64,000 bases of DNA from Cladopsammia gracilis (GCA_022457155.1 JAJGOT010000358.1:62001-126000); one strand, 5' to 3'. Shown: positions 1 to 13,700, numbered from the stretch's first letter. A program made the numbers and translations. The notes: generated from the sequence alone by a model not told the origin.

Positions 1-866
1 TTAACATGCACCTGGTAACTCTCAGGGTATTTAAACATTAAAAATTTGAGTTGTCCATATTCTCATCCTCCCGGCCAATAGTACTGTTCAATTAAAAACA
101 TGCAGCTCTCAATATTATATATCTTTGGATCTGTGACACCTCCATGCAAATGTCTCGTTTTCAATACCATATTTAAGTATTAAGCAGTTTGTTTTCCTGT
201 CTTTGAGAGCAACACCAGAGGTAAGATGTAGTAGAGCTTCCTAGATAAAATAACCTTGATAAAATGTGAAAACCCGACGATCTTTACACTAGACCGAAGA
301 AATGAATTCACTTAAGTTTGCACATTGAGCAAATATGTAGGAAATTTAGGCCTCTTAATTTGAACCAATTTTGCACTGGGTGTGAAATGAATGTAAACAT
401 ACATCTTTGCTCACGTGCAAATTGTGCTGTTGTTACCCCAAGCAAATTTCATATTTGCTCATCTTTGCCATTCCCAGCAAACGTAAAGAAAATGTGGAAT
501 TTACCAGCTTTGCTATCTTTGCAAATAAAGTGCAAACATTCAAGTTTGATTTGCTGCAAGTATGGTCAAAGTTGTGCAAATGTGGTCTTTTACTGCATAT
601 TTACTACTGTTTTGTCACCCACTTAAATCCATTTTTCGTGCAGTGTTAACAACCGAGTTATGGAGAAAAGAATATTTGAAAATTGGAGAACTTTGTATGC
701 ATCCGTCATTGGTGTAAGAAATGCTAACTTCTTCCCGTGTCAGTTAGAGTTCCTAAAATAACACCCTGGAGTTAATATGATTCTTGTTTCTATAAGATTT
801 AGTATAGCCTCTGAACACAAGCCTTGTATTCGGAATTGAATAATTGCTTTGATTTCTTTTTTCCAG
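1..866. other. Probable intron of the ABC transporter gene
   Basis: No exon is supported here. The stretch lies upstream of the first visible transporter exon (acceptor just before 867), which begins in phase 1, so at least one coding exon lies to the left. The part between about 310 and 650 is rich in TTTGC/GCAAA words and has short open frames without recognisable protein. Confidence 0.5.
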
Positions 867-3800
867 TGTTGTGGATTTTGCCCTATTGGTGGCTTTCACG
901 AATGGCGGAGATGCCATTTGAACAGCAGAAGAACTACCTCACGCTTCTGGTGTGCGGATCAATAGTCATGGTCTCCTTCCTTCTTACAACTATATCCTCC
1001 TTCTGTTTCTATCTCGCCACTTTGAAAGCTGCTGAAAACCTTCATGATGAGATGACAAAAGCAGTTATCAAGGCACCAGTCCTGTTCTTTGACATCAACC
1101 CAGTTGGCCGCATCTTAAATCGCTTTTCTAAAGACATTGGTAACATGGACGATCTACTCCCAGGACAATTCCTCTTTGCAGTCCAGTTGTGTCTTTATTT
1201 TGTCAGCGCCACAATTCTTTCAGCAGTTGCGAATGTGTGGTTGTTTATAATTTGTGCTCCCTTGACAGTGTTGTTTATTTATCTCGCAAAGTACTATCTG
1301 AAGTCATCAAGAGAGATCAGGCGGCTTGAGGCAGTGACGTGCAGTCCAGTGTACTCTCTAATTGCTGATACTGTGGCAGGCTTGGAAGTAATTCGATCGT
1401 CAGAGATGGAAGATAATTTTCTTCAAAAGTTTTACAAGTTAGTACTTTATCTCTAAACCTGTTTTCTTCTGTTTTAATGATTTGGTCAGTCGATGAATTG
1501 CGCTATAACTAATGAAATGTGTCTAAAAAATTGTAGTTGTGTATTATGCTGGACAAATGTTTGTACGAGATGTAGTCCTTTTGCCTTGAAGTTCATTATT
1601 AAGGTGTATTTAAGACAAAACGGAGTTTTTAGTCATCGACGAATTGATAAGCTTGTTTCTCCAAAGTTAAGAAACCTTACTGATTCGTTATACCATATGA
1701 ACCCTTCGACGCTAAGAGTACCCATTTTCAAAGCCAAAAATCTCAAATTTCATTGTAGAGAATATGAACAAAACAACAGCACCTTGGATAGCTTATATAT
1801 TCTATGTGTGGGTGTATGTGTGTGTGTGTGTCAGCTCAGAAGACCAGAAATAGAAGGCCGGTCAGAATAGGATTAATATAATTGCAATAGTTTGTTTAAA
1901 ATATGGCTTACAAGTCTTGATGCATAGAGTAGCCATGCCTATTAAAACATATAAAATAATCACTAGTCATCAATAACGCAGAGCCCAATATACACAAAAT
2001 TCCATTTGAAGATCATGATGAAGATAGAGAGTGGATTCTTAAAGGCGGAACAAACCACAGTCATTTTTTTGTGGATTTATGTTTCAAGTTGCAATCCATT
2101 TCGTCCTGGCCATTAAACAATATTTATTGTAATACAAAAAAATTGACCAAATGACTCTTTTTCAGAATCAAGCCAAACGGAATTCTCTTCAGCATAAATG
2201 ACTCTAAACAACAAGGAAGCTTAAACAATCAATAGATGACTCTTTTAATGATGTTTTTAGGTACCAAGACAAGAACACAGCTGCCCTGATAATGCTGAAG
2301 GCCTCAACCCGCTGGCTCGCTATCCGAGGAGATCTGCTAAGTAATTTACTTGTGACTTCTGTGTCAGCTGGAGCTTTGTTTACAACACAAAGCCCTGGTG
2401 GGTATCATTCTCAAATGTAGACTGAGGCAAACCGTTTGCGAAAATGGCATGTAAAATTATGTCTGTACTCAATTTTGGTCTTTGGAGCGCGCATGCTTGA
2501 TAAGAGAGACATGGTTTTAATTACTGGAAGCGAATTTGAAATAAAAAATAGCCACGACAATAAAACCTTTATTGGAGAAGCTTGCTCAGCCAATATTAGG
2601 ACAATATTGTTCTTATTTCTTTTTGCAACGGGCTTCGGTTCGGATCATTAACTTTCAAGAAAGCTTATAAGAACTTGTACTTCACAGACCTGACATTTGT
2701 TCAATGACATATATATCAGGGTAAACTTATGAAATAAAAGTTATAGTAAGTGTTTAACCCGTAAAATGCGGACGGAACAGGCCCGCTAAATCAAGTCTCG
2801 AATGTTTAAAATTAGTGAAGAATCGAATTAGTCTTACGGACGTTAAGGCTTTTTCGGCTTTTTGGACCCAATACATGCATTTTGCACAGTATGTCTGAAA
2901 AGTTCGAGGACGGCTATTTTCACTGAATAGTTTTTTTCATTTTTCAAAATGTAAAACGCTTTTTACCTGTCAAGTGTCCCTTCAGGCCAGTATGTTTTTT
3001 TTTCTGGTTTCCATGCTACGAGGCGACTAGAAGTCTTGCTGCTTGCCCTGGGTTGGGTGCTTGCCCCAAGACTAGTATTTTGTTTGTGGCTATCCATTCA
3101 TTTATCTGAGTGGCGAAAGAGACAATTTGGGTTTAAGTGTCTTGTGGAACAACACATAGGCATATATTAGTTTCTAAATTTGACTGTGCAGTGGGGGACA
3201 CAATTACATCGGTTTAAAATCAGTTTGAATTGCGACTTCCACAACTCAAATGCAACCCGAGAATAGTGCACGTGTATGCTATCAATAACTTGGTTAGTGT
3301 TATTTTTTGTTGCAGCTGTAGCGGGTATGTCTCTGACATTCGCAGCGGAGACATTAGAAGCTTCACAGTATGGCGTCAGTATGGCGTCCGCATGGCTTCG
3401 GAAACAGAAAACCATATGACGTCAGTGGAAAGAGTTTTCACTTACACTGAAATCGATCCAGAGCCTGGGTACAACACTGAAACCCAACCTCCTGAAGCGT
3501 GGCCGACAGCGGGCAGCTTGACATTACAAGACTTGTCACTGGCGTATTTGAAAGGAGCTCCAGCAACTCTGAACAGCATCAGCTTCTGTGTCGCTGCTAA
3601 AGAGAAAGTTGGTGTAGCAGGTCGCACGGGAGCTGGAAAATCGTCTTTGGTGGCTGCTTTGTTTCAAATGCCAGAGCCTGAAGGCAGCGTAAGAACTGTT
3701 ATATCTTGCTGTTTAACTGTAGCATTATATAACATTAACTCATTGCTGGCATCAAATGGTTGATCGGATTAATGAATCTGGTTCCAGCTGATATACAGCT

Positions 3801-5037
3801 ATTTCAATTAACGTTGTCAGATGAAAGTTCAAAGCTGCAAGCCAAGATAGTCGGGAGCGGCGCAAAAGATACGTTTTTCCCGCTCGTCGTATCGCTCATT
3901 CGCGCCGTTTCTTTTCGTTTAGCCGCTCCCAACTATCTGCATGCCTGGAACAGGCGCTCGGTTTACTCGTTCGGTCTTGACTTGTAGGCATTGAACTTTG
4001 AGCTTTGAGCTTTGAACTTTCACCCGACAACGTTAATTGAAATAGCTGTATGTCTACTTTAAACTAACGAGGAAATCTAAAATATTTTTTAATTATTATG
4101 TATTGAAGCGTAACATAGGAGGTTGCTGAGGAATCATGAGGCGGCATTTGTGTTGTCCAAGGTTGGGAGTGGCAATTTATTCTCTATCATTCGGCCGTGC
4201 TTCTCTCAACTTGTACATTATTAAAACCAGACCGTTACACGTATTTGGGGTAAAAACCTGCAAAAATGATAACACCCGTGATGGATAATCGTCGCATTCA
4301 GACAACGGTGCATCAGTTCATAATCATATACTAGTCCTGTCTTGAAGTCCATTTTTGACTCTGATGGGCTTGATACCTAGCAAAATCGTGGACATTCTAG
4401 TGCTAAATTGGTGTAATATCATACCCAAGTATTTGGTAGTACCTAATTCGTATTTAAGTGTGTGTCTCCATTTACTTAGGTGATGATAGATGGAGTGAAC
4501 ATCAGAGATCTCAATCTACAAGCGTCTCGCAGGTCCATGGCCGTAATAACTCAAGACCCCATCCTCTTTAGCGGCAGCCTCAGGAGGAACTTAGATCCTT
4601 TTTGTTTGTACGAGGACCATGACCTGTGGGGTGCTTTGGAAGAAGTACAGATGAAGACTATGGTACAACAACTACCTGAGCAGTTGGAATACAAGTTGAG
4701 AGAGTCTGGAAGCAATTTCAGTGTTGGAGAACGCCAACTGGTATGCTTAGCGCGTGCCCTGTTACAGAAAAGCAAGATCATAATACTGGATGAAGCCACT
4801 GCTAATGTGGATTACAAGACAGACCGTCTGATTCAAGAAGTTATACGTAACAGATTTAAAGATTCCACAGTATTAACCATCGCTCATCGTTTGAACACCA
4901 TCATGGACTATGATAAAGTGTTGGTTATGGATCAAGGACGAGTGGTGGAGTTTGACAAACCTGAAGTTCTGCTGCAGAATGACAATGGATATTTTTCTCG
5001 TCTTGTTCAGTCTCATAACATGACTGCAGATCAATGA
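867..5037 (+). CDS. ABCC/MRP-type ABC transporter, C-terminal half, frameshifted
   Basis: Visible exons are 867-1437, 2261-2397, 3316-3688 and 4480-5037 (stop TGA). The first two and the start of the third encode the second membrane domain; a conserved stretch reads APVLFFDINPVGRILNRFSKD. The third exon carries Walker A (GRTGAGKSSL) and the fourth has the Q-loop (TQDPILFSG), signature (SVGERQ), Walker B (IIILDEATANVD) and H-loop (IAHRLNT). These are the hallmarks of ABCC exporters, which move organic anions and conjugates out of cells using ATP; the text most resembles the ABCC4 group. The N-terminal half lies outside the window. An exact 11-bp tandem duplication at 3367-3388 shifts the frame and gives a TGA at 3417-3419, removing the second ATP-binding domain. 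Downstream of it the exon is intact and conserved, so the lesion is recent, allelic or an assembly error. The assignment to the family is firm; the subfamily is less so. Confidence 0.9.
3367..3388 (+). repeat. 11-bp exact tandem duplication breaking the ABCC frame
   Basis: The 11-mer AGTATGGCGTC occurs twice back to back inside the third visible exon. Before it the frame gives AGMSLTFAAETLEASQYGV; after it a different frame gives RMASETENHMTSVERV. Both match the conserved linker between the second membrane domain and NBD2 of ABCC proteins, so exactly one extra copy separates the two frames. Confidence 0.9.
3793..4051. mobile_element. MITE in the last ABCC intron
   Basis: Both ends carry a terminal inverted repeat beginning ATACAGCTATTTCAATTAAC and continuing for about 44 bp, with small differences. 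At about 260 bp and with no coding capacity it looks like a non-autonomous DNA transposon lying between exons 3316-3688 and 4480-5037. I could not name the superfamily. Confidence 0.75.
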
Positions 5038-5290
5038 CATTAGTATATTTTAAACAAGAGGATGTTTTTTTTTCGCTCGCTCTGATTGCCAGCTAAGGGA
5101 TATTATGTTCCAAGAGCCTGCTCCCCGAGTTAGGTGGGGGAGGTGGGGGGGGGGGGGGGGGGAGGGATTCCATGAAAAATGATTGGGTGATCTTTCTATA
5201 TTTTAGGAGTTTTAAAATTGGTGTTTTGGTACCACTACGCGTGTTTTAATCACAGATGACTACTGTCAGAGTTATTCTGATACCTTTAAC

Positions 5291-5472
5291 CGTGATCAGC
5301 ATCAAATTTCTCCTTGTAATATCAATGCCTTATCAATCAAAAAGGTCATGAGAATTAAGGACATGATCACACAAGATGAGTTCTCTTGATATCCAAACAA
5401 TACTTCTATAGGAAATGTATAGGGACAAGAAATGAGAATTTAAATTTTGATATTAGGGCTTAAAGGGTTAAG
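5291..5472 (+). repeat. Dispersed ~185-bp repeat, copy 1
   Basis: This block matches 36991-37176 in the same orientation almost word for word (shared stretches include GGACATGATCACACAAGATG) and ends in GGGCTTAAAGGGTTAAG. A more diverged relative lies at about 9463-9590. There is no coding potential. Confidence 0.8.
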
Positions 5473-5678
5473 GGTAACAAAAAGGCTGACAAGACCAACC
5501 TTTCACAAATAATTTTTGCCTCTTTGGGCTGTAAATACATGTAAGCCACACCCACAAAGCAGGTTTCTGGGACCTTGGATTTAGAAAAGAGAAATATTTT
5601 GTAATGATAATTTGTTGGCTTTCACTGTTTTAAACTTTTTATCTTTTTGGTTCGTGGCTTACAATTTCTATTATATAT

Positions 5679-5838
5679 TAGGTGGTTTTCACGTTACATC
5701 ACGGCGGCCATGTTGGTGCACACATACAAAATAATTTTAATGAACTTCTTTTTTTATGTGCACCAACATGGCCGACATGGCCTTTGTCATTTGAGTCCCA
5801 CAGGACTGAAGGTCACGTGAGTGAAAACCATCTTTTGC
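5679..5838. mobile_element. Short palindromic MITE
   Basis: The left end holds GGTGGTTTTCACGTTACATC and then GGCGGCCATGTTGGTGCACA. The right end holds TGTGCACCAACATGGCCGAC and then a sequence ending GTGAGTGAAAACCATCT. The halves are inverted copies around a short AT-rich centre, as expected for a foldback MITE of about 160 bp. Confidence 0.75.
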
Positions 5839-7704
5839 TAAGTGTACGATCGATACTGAGATTGATTGAATTGGTAGTGTAAATCTAACTTTTGAGTCTG
5901 TCGTCGAAATTCTGTGGTGTGACCATTGAAATAAATCTTCTTATAGCAGTACTTTTGCATGGTACCATGATTTCGTTTTCAATATTTTACAAAATGAAAT
6001 TTTAGATTTTTCTTTAATTTTGATTTTTGGCACTCTCGAAGTCAAAGAGTTAAAAAGAACGTTGTCTGGTAAAAACGCTGAACCATGAACATTACAGCTG
6101 TCAAGTGGTTCTCTTGATACGAGTGCAATCATTACAATAGATCATATTCTCATTATTAAACTGCAATGGAGGCTCATACGGGGGAATATCATTAAAAATA
6201 TTTGTATGTGGAAAGATTGTCCCGCATGAGCCCCGACTGCAAACTAGTTCCAGTTCAATGCTGAGAATACGGAAATGGTCTATTAAGGATAACCAAAATT
6301 ACACTATAAAATCCTTTTGGAAAACTTTGCATTTAGAAATCAACTCAAGGCTAAAAAGAGACTGGATGGAGAATAAGGATGCAGAGAAGTACTGGGAACG
6401 CTCTCCCAGTTCTTCCTCTTCAGAGGCTCAGTCTCTCACGGACTAAACCCAATTTCTCCCATTCTCTCTTTTTGAGTTGATTGCTAAAAATATTCACAGC
6501 GGTCAAATGTCTGCGTACGCGTCAAATCAAAGCCATGTGAAAATGATTTTCCGGTTCAAACATTAAAATGTATACTGCGCGGACCTGTCTCAACATAAAA
6601 AAGCTTGAAACGTTTTATGTAAATCGTAAAATGATTTAGTAAAATTACAGACTCAGGAAAATGTTATAAACTTTGACTTCTCAAATTAAAACCTTGGGCC
6701 GGATATTTAAACAAAGATTAGACGGTTTGTAAGAAAACCGCGGTCTCAACCAATTTCAAGATGGCAACTCTAATATTTAAACGTTAGTTACTGTAAACAT
6801 GAGTGCCCAGAAGACTTATAGCACGGACTAGAAAAACGTTTATCTACTTTAAATGACCCACTTATAAAAAAATGTGGAGGTCCATTAATTGTCTTAAAAC
6901 CGCGGTCTAAGTTAGACCCCTTATCTTTAACGGACTTTTCTTATTTATTTATTAAGTATTTCTGTCGTTCTCGAAATTGTTTTCGCGACACCGGGTGGTT
7001 ACAATGGTTTTACGCGGGAAATTCTGGCGGCCGGCCGACTGAGAATGAAGGCATTGCGCATGCTTACAATTTGGCCGCGGTTAAACTGATAAGTACGACC
7101 GATATTGAAGTAGTCATTTGCTAGACACGAAATAACGACTGATAGTTTTTCCGCGCTCCTCCTACTTGCTATAAAGAAAATAAGCAACATTAGCCGCCAG
7201 CCAAATATTATTTTTCTGATCCCCCACTGCAGTTATTTCGGTACTTTAGGGACTTAAATTGAGCAATACGAAGGGAAGCAATACGAAGGAAACGCCAAGG
7301 AAAAGGAGAATTAAAGGCTGAATTCACGTTCTTTGAAACTACCTTGCGATTGTTCCATTTCGTTCACCTCGTCTAATGTGGCCACTTAAGTAAGAGCTAA
7401 ATTCTTAAAGGCAGCGTTTCAGAAAATTTGGTAATTTCGCGTTGTAGTTGGGGAAATTACGGCAAAGAAATCTACTATTAAAAAGTGTATAAAGCACGTG
7501 CTAGGCCGTTGTTTTGTTAATGAACTAGTTGTTTTGTGTCGGTCTTTTTTTGCGTGTGTGTCGGTCTTGTTGGTGTCGCCGTCGTGGTTACCTCAAGTCC
7601 CTATTAAACTAAACAATACGACAGGAAGTACTTGTAGAAAAGAATTTTAAAGATAAATTTGAGCCACGCATATAAGAAAAGATTTTGGTATAATTAAAGA
7701 TTTC

Positions 7705-8773
7705 CTTTCACCCTTTCACTCCAAGATTGAGTCGTGTGACGTAATTCAAACTTTTGAGTCTGTGGACGAAATCCTAAAGTGTGATTATTTTAATGTTTAA
7801 GCTATAGAGCAGTACTTCCCTGTGTTGCAGCTGTTTATTATGCTGTACAAGGTGGTTCTAATTTTTAAGTCTGGACGAAATCCTACAGTGTGACCATTAA
7901 ATGAAAGCAGCTAAAAATACCTTCCTGTGGTTCTGTTTGTGATGCTGTACAAGGCGGTTCTAACTTTTGAGTCTATGGACGAAATCCTAAAGTGTGATCA
8001 TTTAAATGAAAGCTACTGAGCAGTACCTTCCTGTGGTACTTTTTGTTATGCTGTACAAGGTGGTTCTAATTTTGAGTTTATGGACGAAATCCTAAAGTGT
8101 GACCATTTAAATGAAAGCTACTGAGCAGTACGTTTCTGTGGTGCTGTTTATTATGCTGTACAATGTGGTTCTAATTTTTGAGCCCGTGGATGAAATCCTA
8201 AAGTGTGATCATTCAAATGAGAGCTACTTAGCGTACTTTCCTGTGGTGTTGTTTGTTATGTTGTAGAAGGCAGTTCTAACTTTTGAGTCTGCGAATGAAA
8301 TCCTAAAGTTTGACCATTCAAATGAAAGCTGCTATTGAGCAGTACTTTGCTGTGGTACTGTTTATTATGCTGTACAAATTGGTTCTAACTTTTGAGCCTG
8401 TGGATGAAATCGTAAAGTGTGACCATTCAAATGAAAGCTACTGAGCAGTACTTTCCTGTGGTGCTGTTTATTATGCTGTACAAGGTGTTTCTAACTTTTG
8501 AGTCTGTGGATGAAATCGTAAAGTGTGACCATTCAAATGAAAGCTACGGAGCAGTACTTTCCTGTGGTGCTGTTTATTATGCTGTACAAGGTGTTTCTAA
8601 CTTTTGAGTCTGTGGATGAAATCGTAAAGTGTGACTATTCAAATGAAAGCTATTTTAAAATTAGTACTTCCCTGCACGTGGCGCTGCTTGTTTTTCTAGA
8701 TCAGTAGTTTGCAAAATTAATTTCGGGAGTTCTCTTGAATTTTGATTTCAGCAACTCTTGGTGGAAAAGGGTT
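7705..8773 (+). repeat. MITE-like element with nine internal ~106-bp tandem units
   Basis: Nine units begin near 7753, 7859, 7960, 8066, 8170, 8279, 8386, 8493 and 8598. Each has the words TTTTGAGTCTGTGGATGAAA, GTGTGACCATTCAAATGAAA and TGCTGTACAAGG with scattered changes; the last two units are nearly identical. The array sits between CCCTTTCACTCCAAGAT on the left and CTCTTGGTGGAAAAGGGTTA on the right, which are rough inverted repeats. One- or two-unit versions of the same element occur at 5885-6060, 12648-12830, 16660-16870, 28312-28560 and 34957-35173. Short open frames in it reflect the repeat period, not a gene. Confidence 0.85.
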
Positions 8774-10702
8774 AAAATTCCATCTCCCAGTACTTTTTTG
8801 TAGAAGTCTGTTTTCCATTCTGTTGTACATGATAGAACTATAAATTAACGTTACGTTGCTAATCTCTATTTTGTTCGGTTCAAAAGTATTCGGCCAATAT
8901 TAATGACGCAACTATATGGCTTTGTTTTCGATTGTGGCATGTGTATAGTTTCTAGAAATACATAATCACCTTAACTCCCTGGTGTTGTTGTTATTAAATA
9001 TAAATATTTGGTTGGATTGGAAAGTCGGAAAAAACACTTCGTTGCAGAGATCCAAAATGTTAAAAGCATTTTCTTGACAAGAAAACAGAGATAAATCTTA
9101 CGCACTCTGATATAATAAGAACTAGCATTTCCGTCATACCAAGGAAACATGTATGGCAGTTAAACACTCTTCCTGTTTAGGTGATCTATAAAAAAATGCT
9201 TTTAAAGAACAACGAGCGCGAGCTCACTGGCTATTAGTGAATATTTACTGATTAAATAGCCAATAAGATTGTACGATTCTTAAAAGACCACAACAAGTGT
9301 GTTTAAACGAAAGTTGGAAAAACTTTGATGTAACTTATTAGTTTCCAAGTCTTGTGCAAGTGACTTGCTCTTGGTCAGTTTTCAATAATTGCAGTGAATT
9401 TTCCGTTATTTTTCTATTTTCAGACGACACAATATTAAACAACAGTTGTGAAGAGATATCAACCCTTTGAGCCCCATTACCTAATTTCTCCTTCCAATAT
9501 CAATGCAAACATGAAGGATCATGAGAATAAAGAAAATGATCACCACGGCTGCATGATAAATTATCTTGATGTTTAAACACCTTCTCAGCCCCAACTACTA
9601 CGCACAAATGTTTCTTCAATCAAGATGCAAGAAACATATTAAATGAACAAAGCATATTTGGCTTATAAACTAATAGCTTTGCTTCAAAAGATTTAGATTT
9701 ACTATTATAAGAAATATGTTTAAACCATTAGCTAGAATTTGCATGTTGATATTGGAAGTTAAAAGCCACTGTTGCCTTGGTGACAAGATGACGTCATGGC
9801 GTTATCGTGCTCTATTACAGGAATGTTACAAATACACCTTAATTAACCTACAAGTAGATCATTTTGGTAAACGCATTGAAGCATTCGGAGCTCACATAAA
9901 TTAAGTAGCCTTATTATGATCAACAAAGCTTTCAGTGTTCTTCCGCGGTTGAGCTTTTCACTTTCTATTCGCCGATACTTTTTAAAACCGCTCCTGAAAG
10001 CGTCTTGTGATATTTGATTTTTAATTTCGCATAACAGGTACCGAGTCGTCTTTCAGTGATATGAACAAAAGAAAGGAAAACGTTCTGATGCGCATGCAAT
10101 TCTTTTATTCAACTCTTAAGTTCTACTAATGAGTCATATATCGTTGCGTGATATTAAACCTTTGCCTTAAATCCCCACCTTCAGTAAATAATACTCAATA
10201 TAGGTGTCAATTAATTGCCACAGTTTATAATTAGGATGCCTTTCGGAACCTCAAAAGCTAACAGCACCACAGGAAAGTACCGCTGAACAGCTTTCGTTTG
10301 AATGGTCACAATTAGGCTTTCATTTTAAAGAATTAGGCTGATATTGAAAAAAGGTATCCATGTATTTTAGTCAAGACTTAAAAATACTTCAAAAGGGAAA
10401 CACTTAAGTCCAATATTGTAACTAGCATAAAGTTATTGACGTCAAGGAGGGCAAAAAATATCCCGTGAACGTTGCCATTTGCTGATAAATTTAGCACCGT
10501 AAGGCTAACATCATTTCGAAACTGGAACGCAAAGCAGAATTGTTGTTGTGAGCAAAGCCACAATTTCTGATAAATACAACCCTTGGTTATTTCGTCTTTA
10601 ACTTTAACATAACAGGACAGATGAAAGACAGATTGGTTGCACGAGCGTTAAGAAGAAACTAAGAAACATTTTGTTTACTTGGGTTGTGAACAGTCACTGA
10701 AA

Positions 10703-13700
10703 ATGCCATCCCTGCCTAAAAACATCATCGTTGTGGTTTGTGTACTTATTTGGACTAAAGTTTGTTCATCGCAGGATTTCATAATCGAAAGGAGAGATTC
10801 GACGGACTATTTTACCATTCCTCCGTCGATGTGTGACCAGAGAAATCACAATTTGTGCACTAAATATAATGCACAATTAGACAAAAAGTGCGATTGTTTT
10901 TGTGGCGGCCACAACGCGACCTTTTCGTTTCACAGTCAGTCTTGGTCTTGCCGCAACGCAAGAAGTATTTTTGGTAAGTGTTAGAAAGTTGAATAGATAG
11001 ATAAATATGTACCTACTAATGGCTGAGAAATAGCCAAAACTGTCGTCTTACAAAATTGAAAAGTGAGGGAAAAAATCAAACTTTTATCAGCAAATTTATT
11101 TATTTATTACTATTTAGAAACTATATTCAAACTCATTGAATATGTACAATAATAAAATAAAAAAAAAAATAAAAAAAAATATAAACAATACTACATAAAG
11201 AACAAAAAGGAGAGTTTTAAAAAGGGGCTAGCGAACGGATACGAGTTCCCGACGAGGCAACGGCCCACTGTATGTACTACTATATAATATTATATGTAAC
11301 ATAAGTAAAGTCGCGCACCCGAGCCAGAAGGCTCACAACGACCGGAGCTTAAACCCGGTTTCTATAGCATGAAGCGACTAGGAATATTGCTACTCCCCCC
11401 TGGATGGGATGCTAGTCCGTCGCAGGGTTACCCCCAGCATTTTGTCGCCGGTACCCATTTATACACCTGGGTGGAGAGAGACAGTGTGGAGTAAAGTTTC
11501 TTGTCTAAGGAAACAACACGACGGCAGAGACCAGGCTTCGAACCACCGACCTTCATGTTGAAAGTTCGACGCGCTAACCACTAGACCACCGTGCCGCCCA
11601 CTCTATCTAATATACTAATAATAAAATACTAACAATATACCAAAGTTTATGACATCATAACTAACAAAACTTTTCAGCAGCAGAATTGGGAATTGGATAC
11701 ACAGTCTTCCACGATCTGGGTCTTATACAAATACAATGTTCAACTTGTCAATAAATAATAAACAACAAACAACAACAACAACAACCACAACAACAATTTT
11801 TTCAACAAGAAACAACAACAACAATGTATACTTAGTATAATAATGAAAGAGTTGACTGATTTGTTTGCCCTGCAAATAGCTGGAAAGCTAATCGGTGCGG
11901 GACAAAACAAGTATAATTCATACACTTTCAGTTTAAAAGAAGCGAAAATTGCTCCTGACGGATTCAAGAGGTAAAATATTCCATAGTAGAGCAATGCGAT
12001 TCTGTCTGATACATATTTTCATTCGTTTCTTAGGGTGCAGACAGGGGATGTTCTTTGAAGATGAGAATTCAGCAGACAGTTTAAGATTCCTAAACAGGAA
12101 ATCATCGGAAAAATTGTTTTTAGGGTTGACATGGAAGAACAATTGCACAGCAAACGCATCTTCTTCATGGTACATAGGTTGTCAAGGAAACAAGGAAAAT
12201 TTTACGCCGACACAGAAGGCGTTTAAAATCGAATGGGATTCAAGTGAATCGGAGTACACTCTTAAGGTAAAAATAGATCTTTAAGCGTTTAAAGGTGAAT
12301 TACAGTCCGTACTGCGCAATCTCGGGGTTTGTTTTCATTTTTTGTTCTGAATTTGTTGATATGTTACACTTCGGTAACAGCATACATGAAGTAAATGGAG
12401 AGTTAACCGTCAGTCCGCCATTACGGCCGTTGTGTTTACGAATACTCGATGAGCTGAAACGTCGGTTTTGGAAAACTTTGGGGTTCTTTTACTTGTTATT
12501 ATTGTTTGGCAAGGACATCTGACGTTAATAATGAAGGAAAAGGTAAGTTTGTCCCTTAATTTTAATTTTCGCTAGTAAACGTTCCTTGTTTGTGAGTCTC
12601 ACAAACATTGCCGAGCTGAGATTGCGCAGTACGGACTGTAATTCATCTTTAAATTTTACTCCCAAGTATGCCCAAAATCAAAATTCAAGAAAAATTCCAA
12701 ATTTCATTTGAATGTATAATACTTAAAAAATAATATTAGTAATAATAGCACCATGCGACGGAATTGTCGAAGAGGTTTCATTTGAATGGTCTAACCATAG
12801 TATTTCGACCCAAGACTTAATAGTTAGAACAGCATTAAATGTCCCCATAATTGACTCTGGCAGAGGAAGTGTTAATAATGCTATCAAAGGCGGCTTATTA
12901 ACCAATCAAACAATAGGTGTTGATTTCCAAGCCAATGAAATGCGATATGCCAGAGCCAATTAAGTCACACTGAGGAATTTCCCACCTTTTTAGTTTACTC
13001 TTAATGTCATCGCTTCAAATGATTTATTGAGCCGTTAAAAATAAATTTATTTATTAAAAATAAATTTATTATAAAAAATAAATGTATTTATTGAGCATTT
13101 AAAAATACAATAGCTCCATTTAAATGCGGGTAGAAAAAAAATGTAATTTATATCATTATTATTGTTTCTAAATAAAGCGAAATTCTAGATTTTTGTCAAA
13201 TATCAAAAGAGGCTTACAAAAATATATTTTTTTCAAATTAGGATATACAATTGGCAAAACAAAAGCGTGCCATTTGGAGTAATTCGCATTGTTCAGCACT
13301 TTTTTTTAAATCAGGTCAAAATTCGAAAATTCAAAACAATATCACGGCCATAACAATTTTTCGAGTTTATGTTTCGAATTCTTAAATGCGTTAAGCTCTT
13401 GCGAGTGTCAGTTTGGGTTGAGAAGTAATATCAGAAATTTGAGGAAGAGTGGTTTATGAGAAGTTCCCAACATCGCGAACTGGATGAGTTGAAACACTCT
13501 TTCGGTAATTGTCTTAATTATCGATAGCTCCGCTAACTATCTTATCGTTACCTTCACTTGTCCTTTCCGGAAAAAGCTCGTCCACATTTCAAAACTGACC
13601 GCCATGTTGGACGAAACAGAAAAAATACAAATCTGTCATAATGTCTGCTGTGCGTCTGTTTAACAAATAGATTCCATTTGGCTGTGTGTCTGTTCAGTTA

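Larger units (their letters stand above)
5038..10702. other. Gene-free spacer between the ABCC gene and the receptor cluster
   Basis: I find no exon here. The first part is presumably transporter 3' UTR, followed by a long G-run near 5140-5162. The rest holds dispersed repeats: a copy of a roughly 185-bp family (5291-5472), a MITE (5679-5838), a partial 106-bp repeat unit (about 5885-6060), a large 106-bp array (7705-8773), a degenerate member of the 185-bp family (about 9463-9590) and a minus-strand 106-bp unit (about 10250-10325). The GC-richer stretch near 7010-7200 has no supported gene. Confidence 0.6.

Noticed and set aside
7000..7270. GC-rich stretch as a promoter or CpG island of an unseen gene
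   Set aside because: No exon with splice context follows within the spacer on either strand.
8419..8707. Short open frames with a repeated protein text in the 106-bp array
   Set aside because: The repeated peptide simply follows the DNA repeat period, has no known match and no splice or start context.
12034..12266. Ig-like or beta-trefoil (FGF/IL-1-like) reading of the SSSWYIGC module
   Set aside because: There is no Ig Cys-Trp-Cys pattern, and the trefoil resemblance is limited to a few residues; without a profile search it is not supportable.
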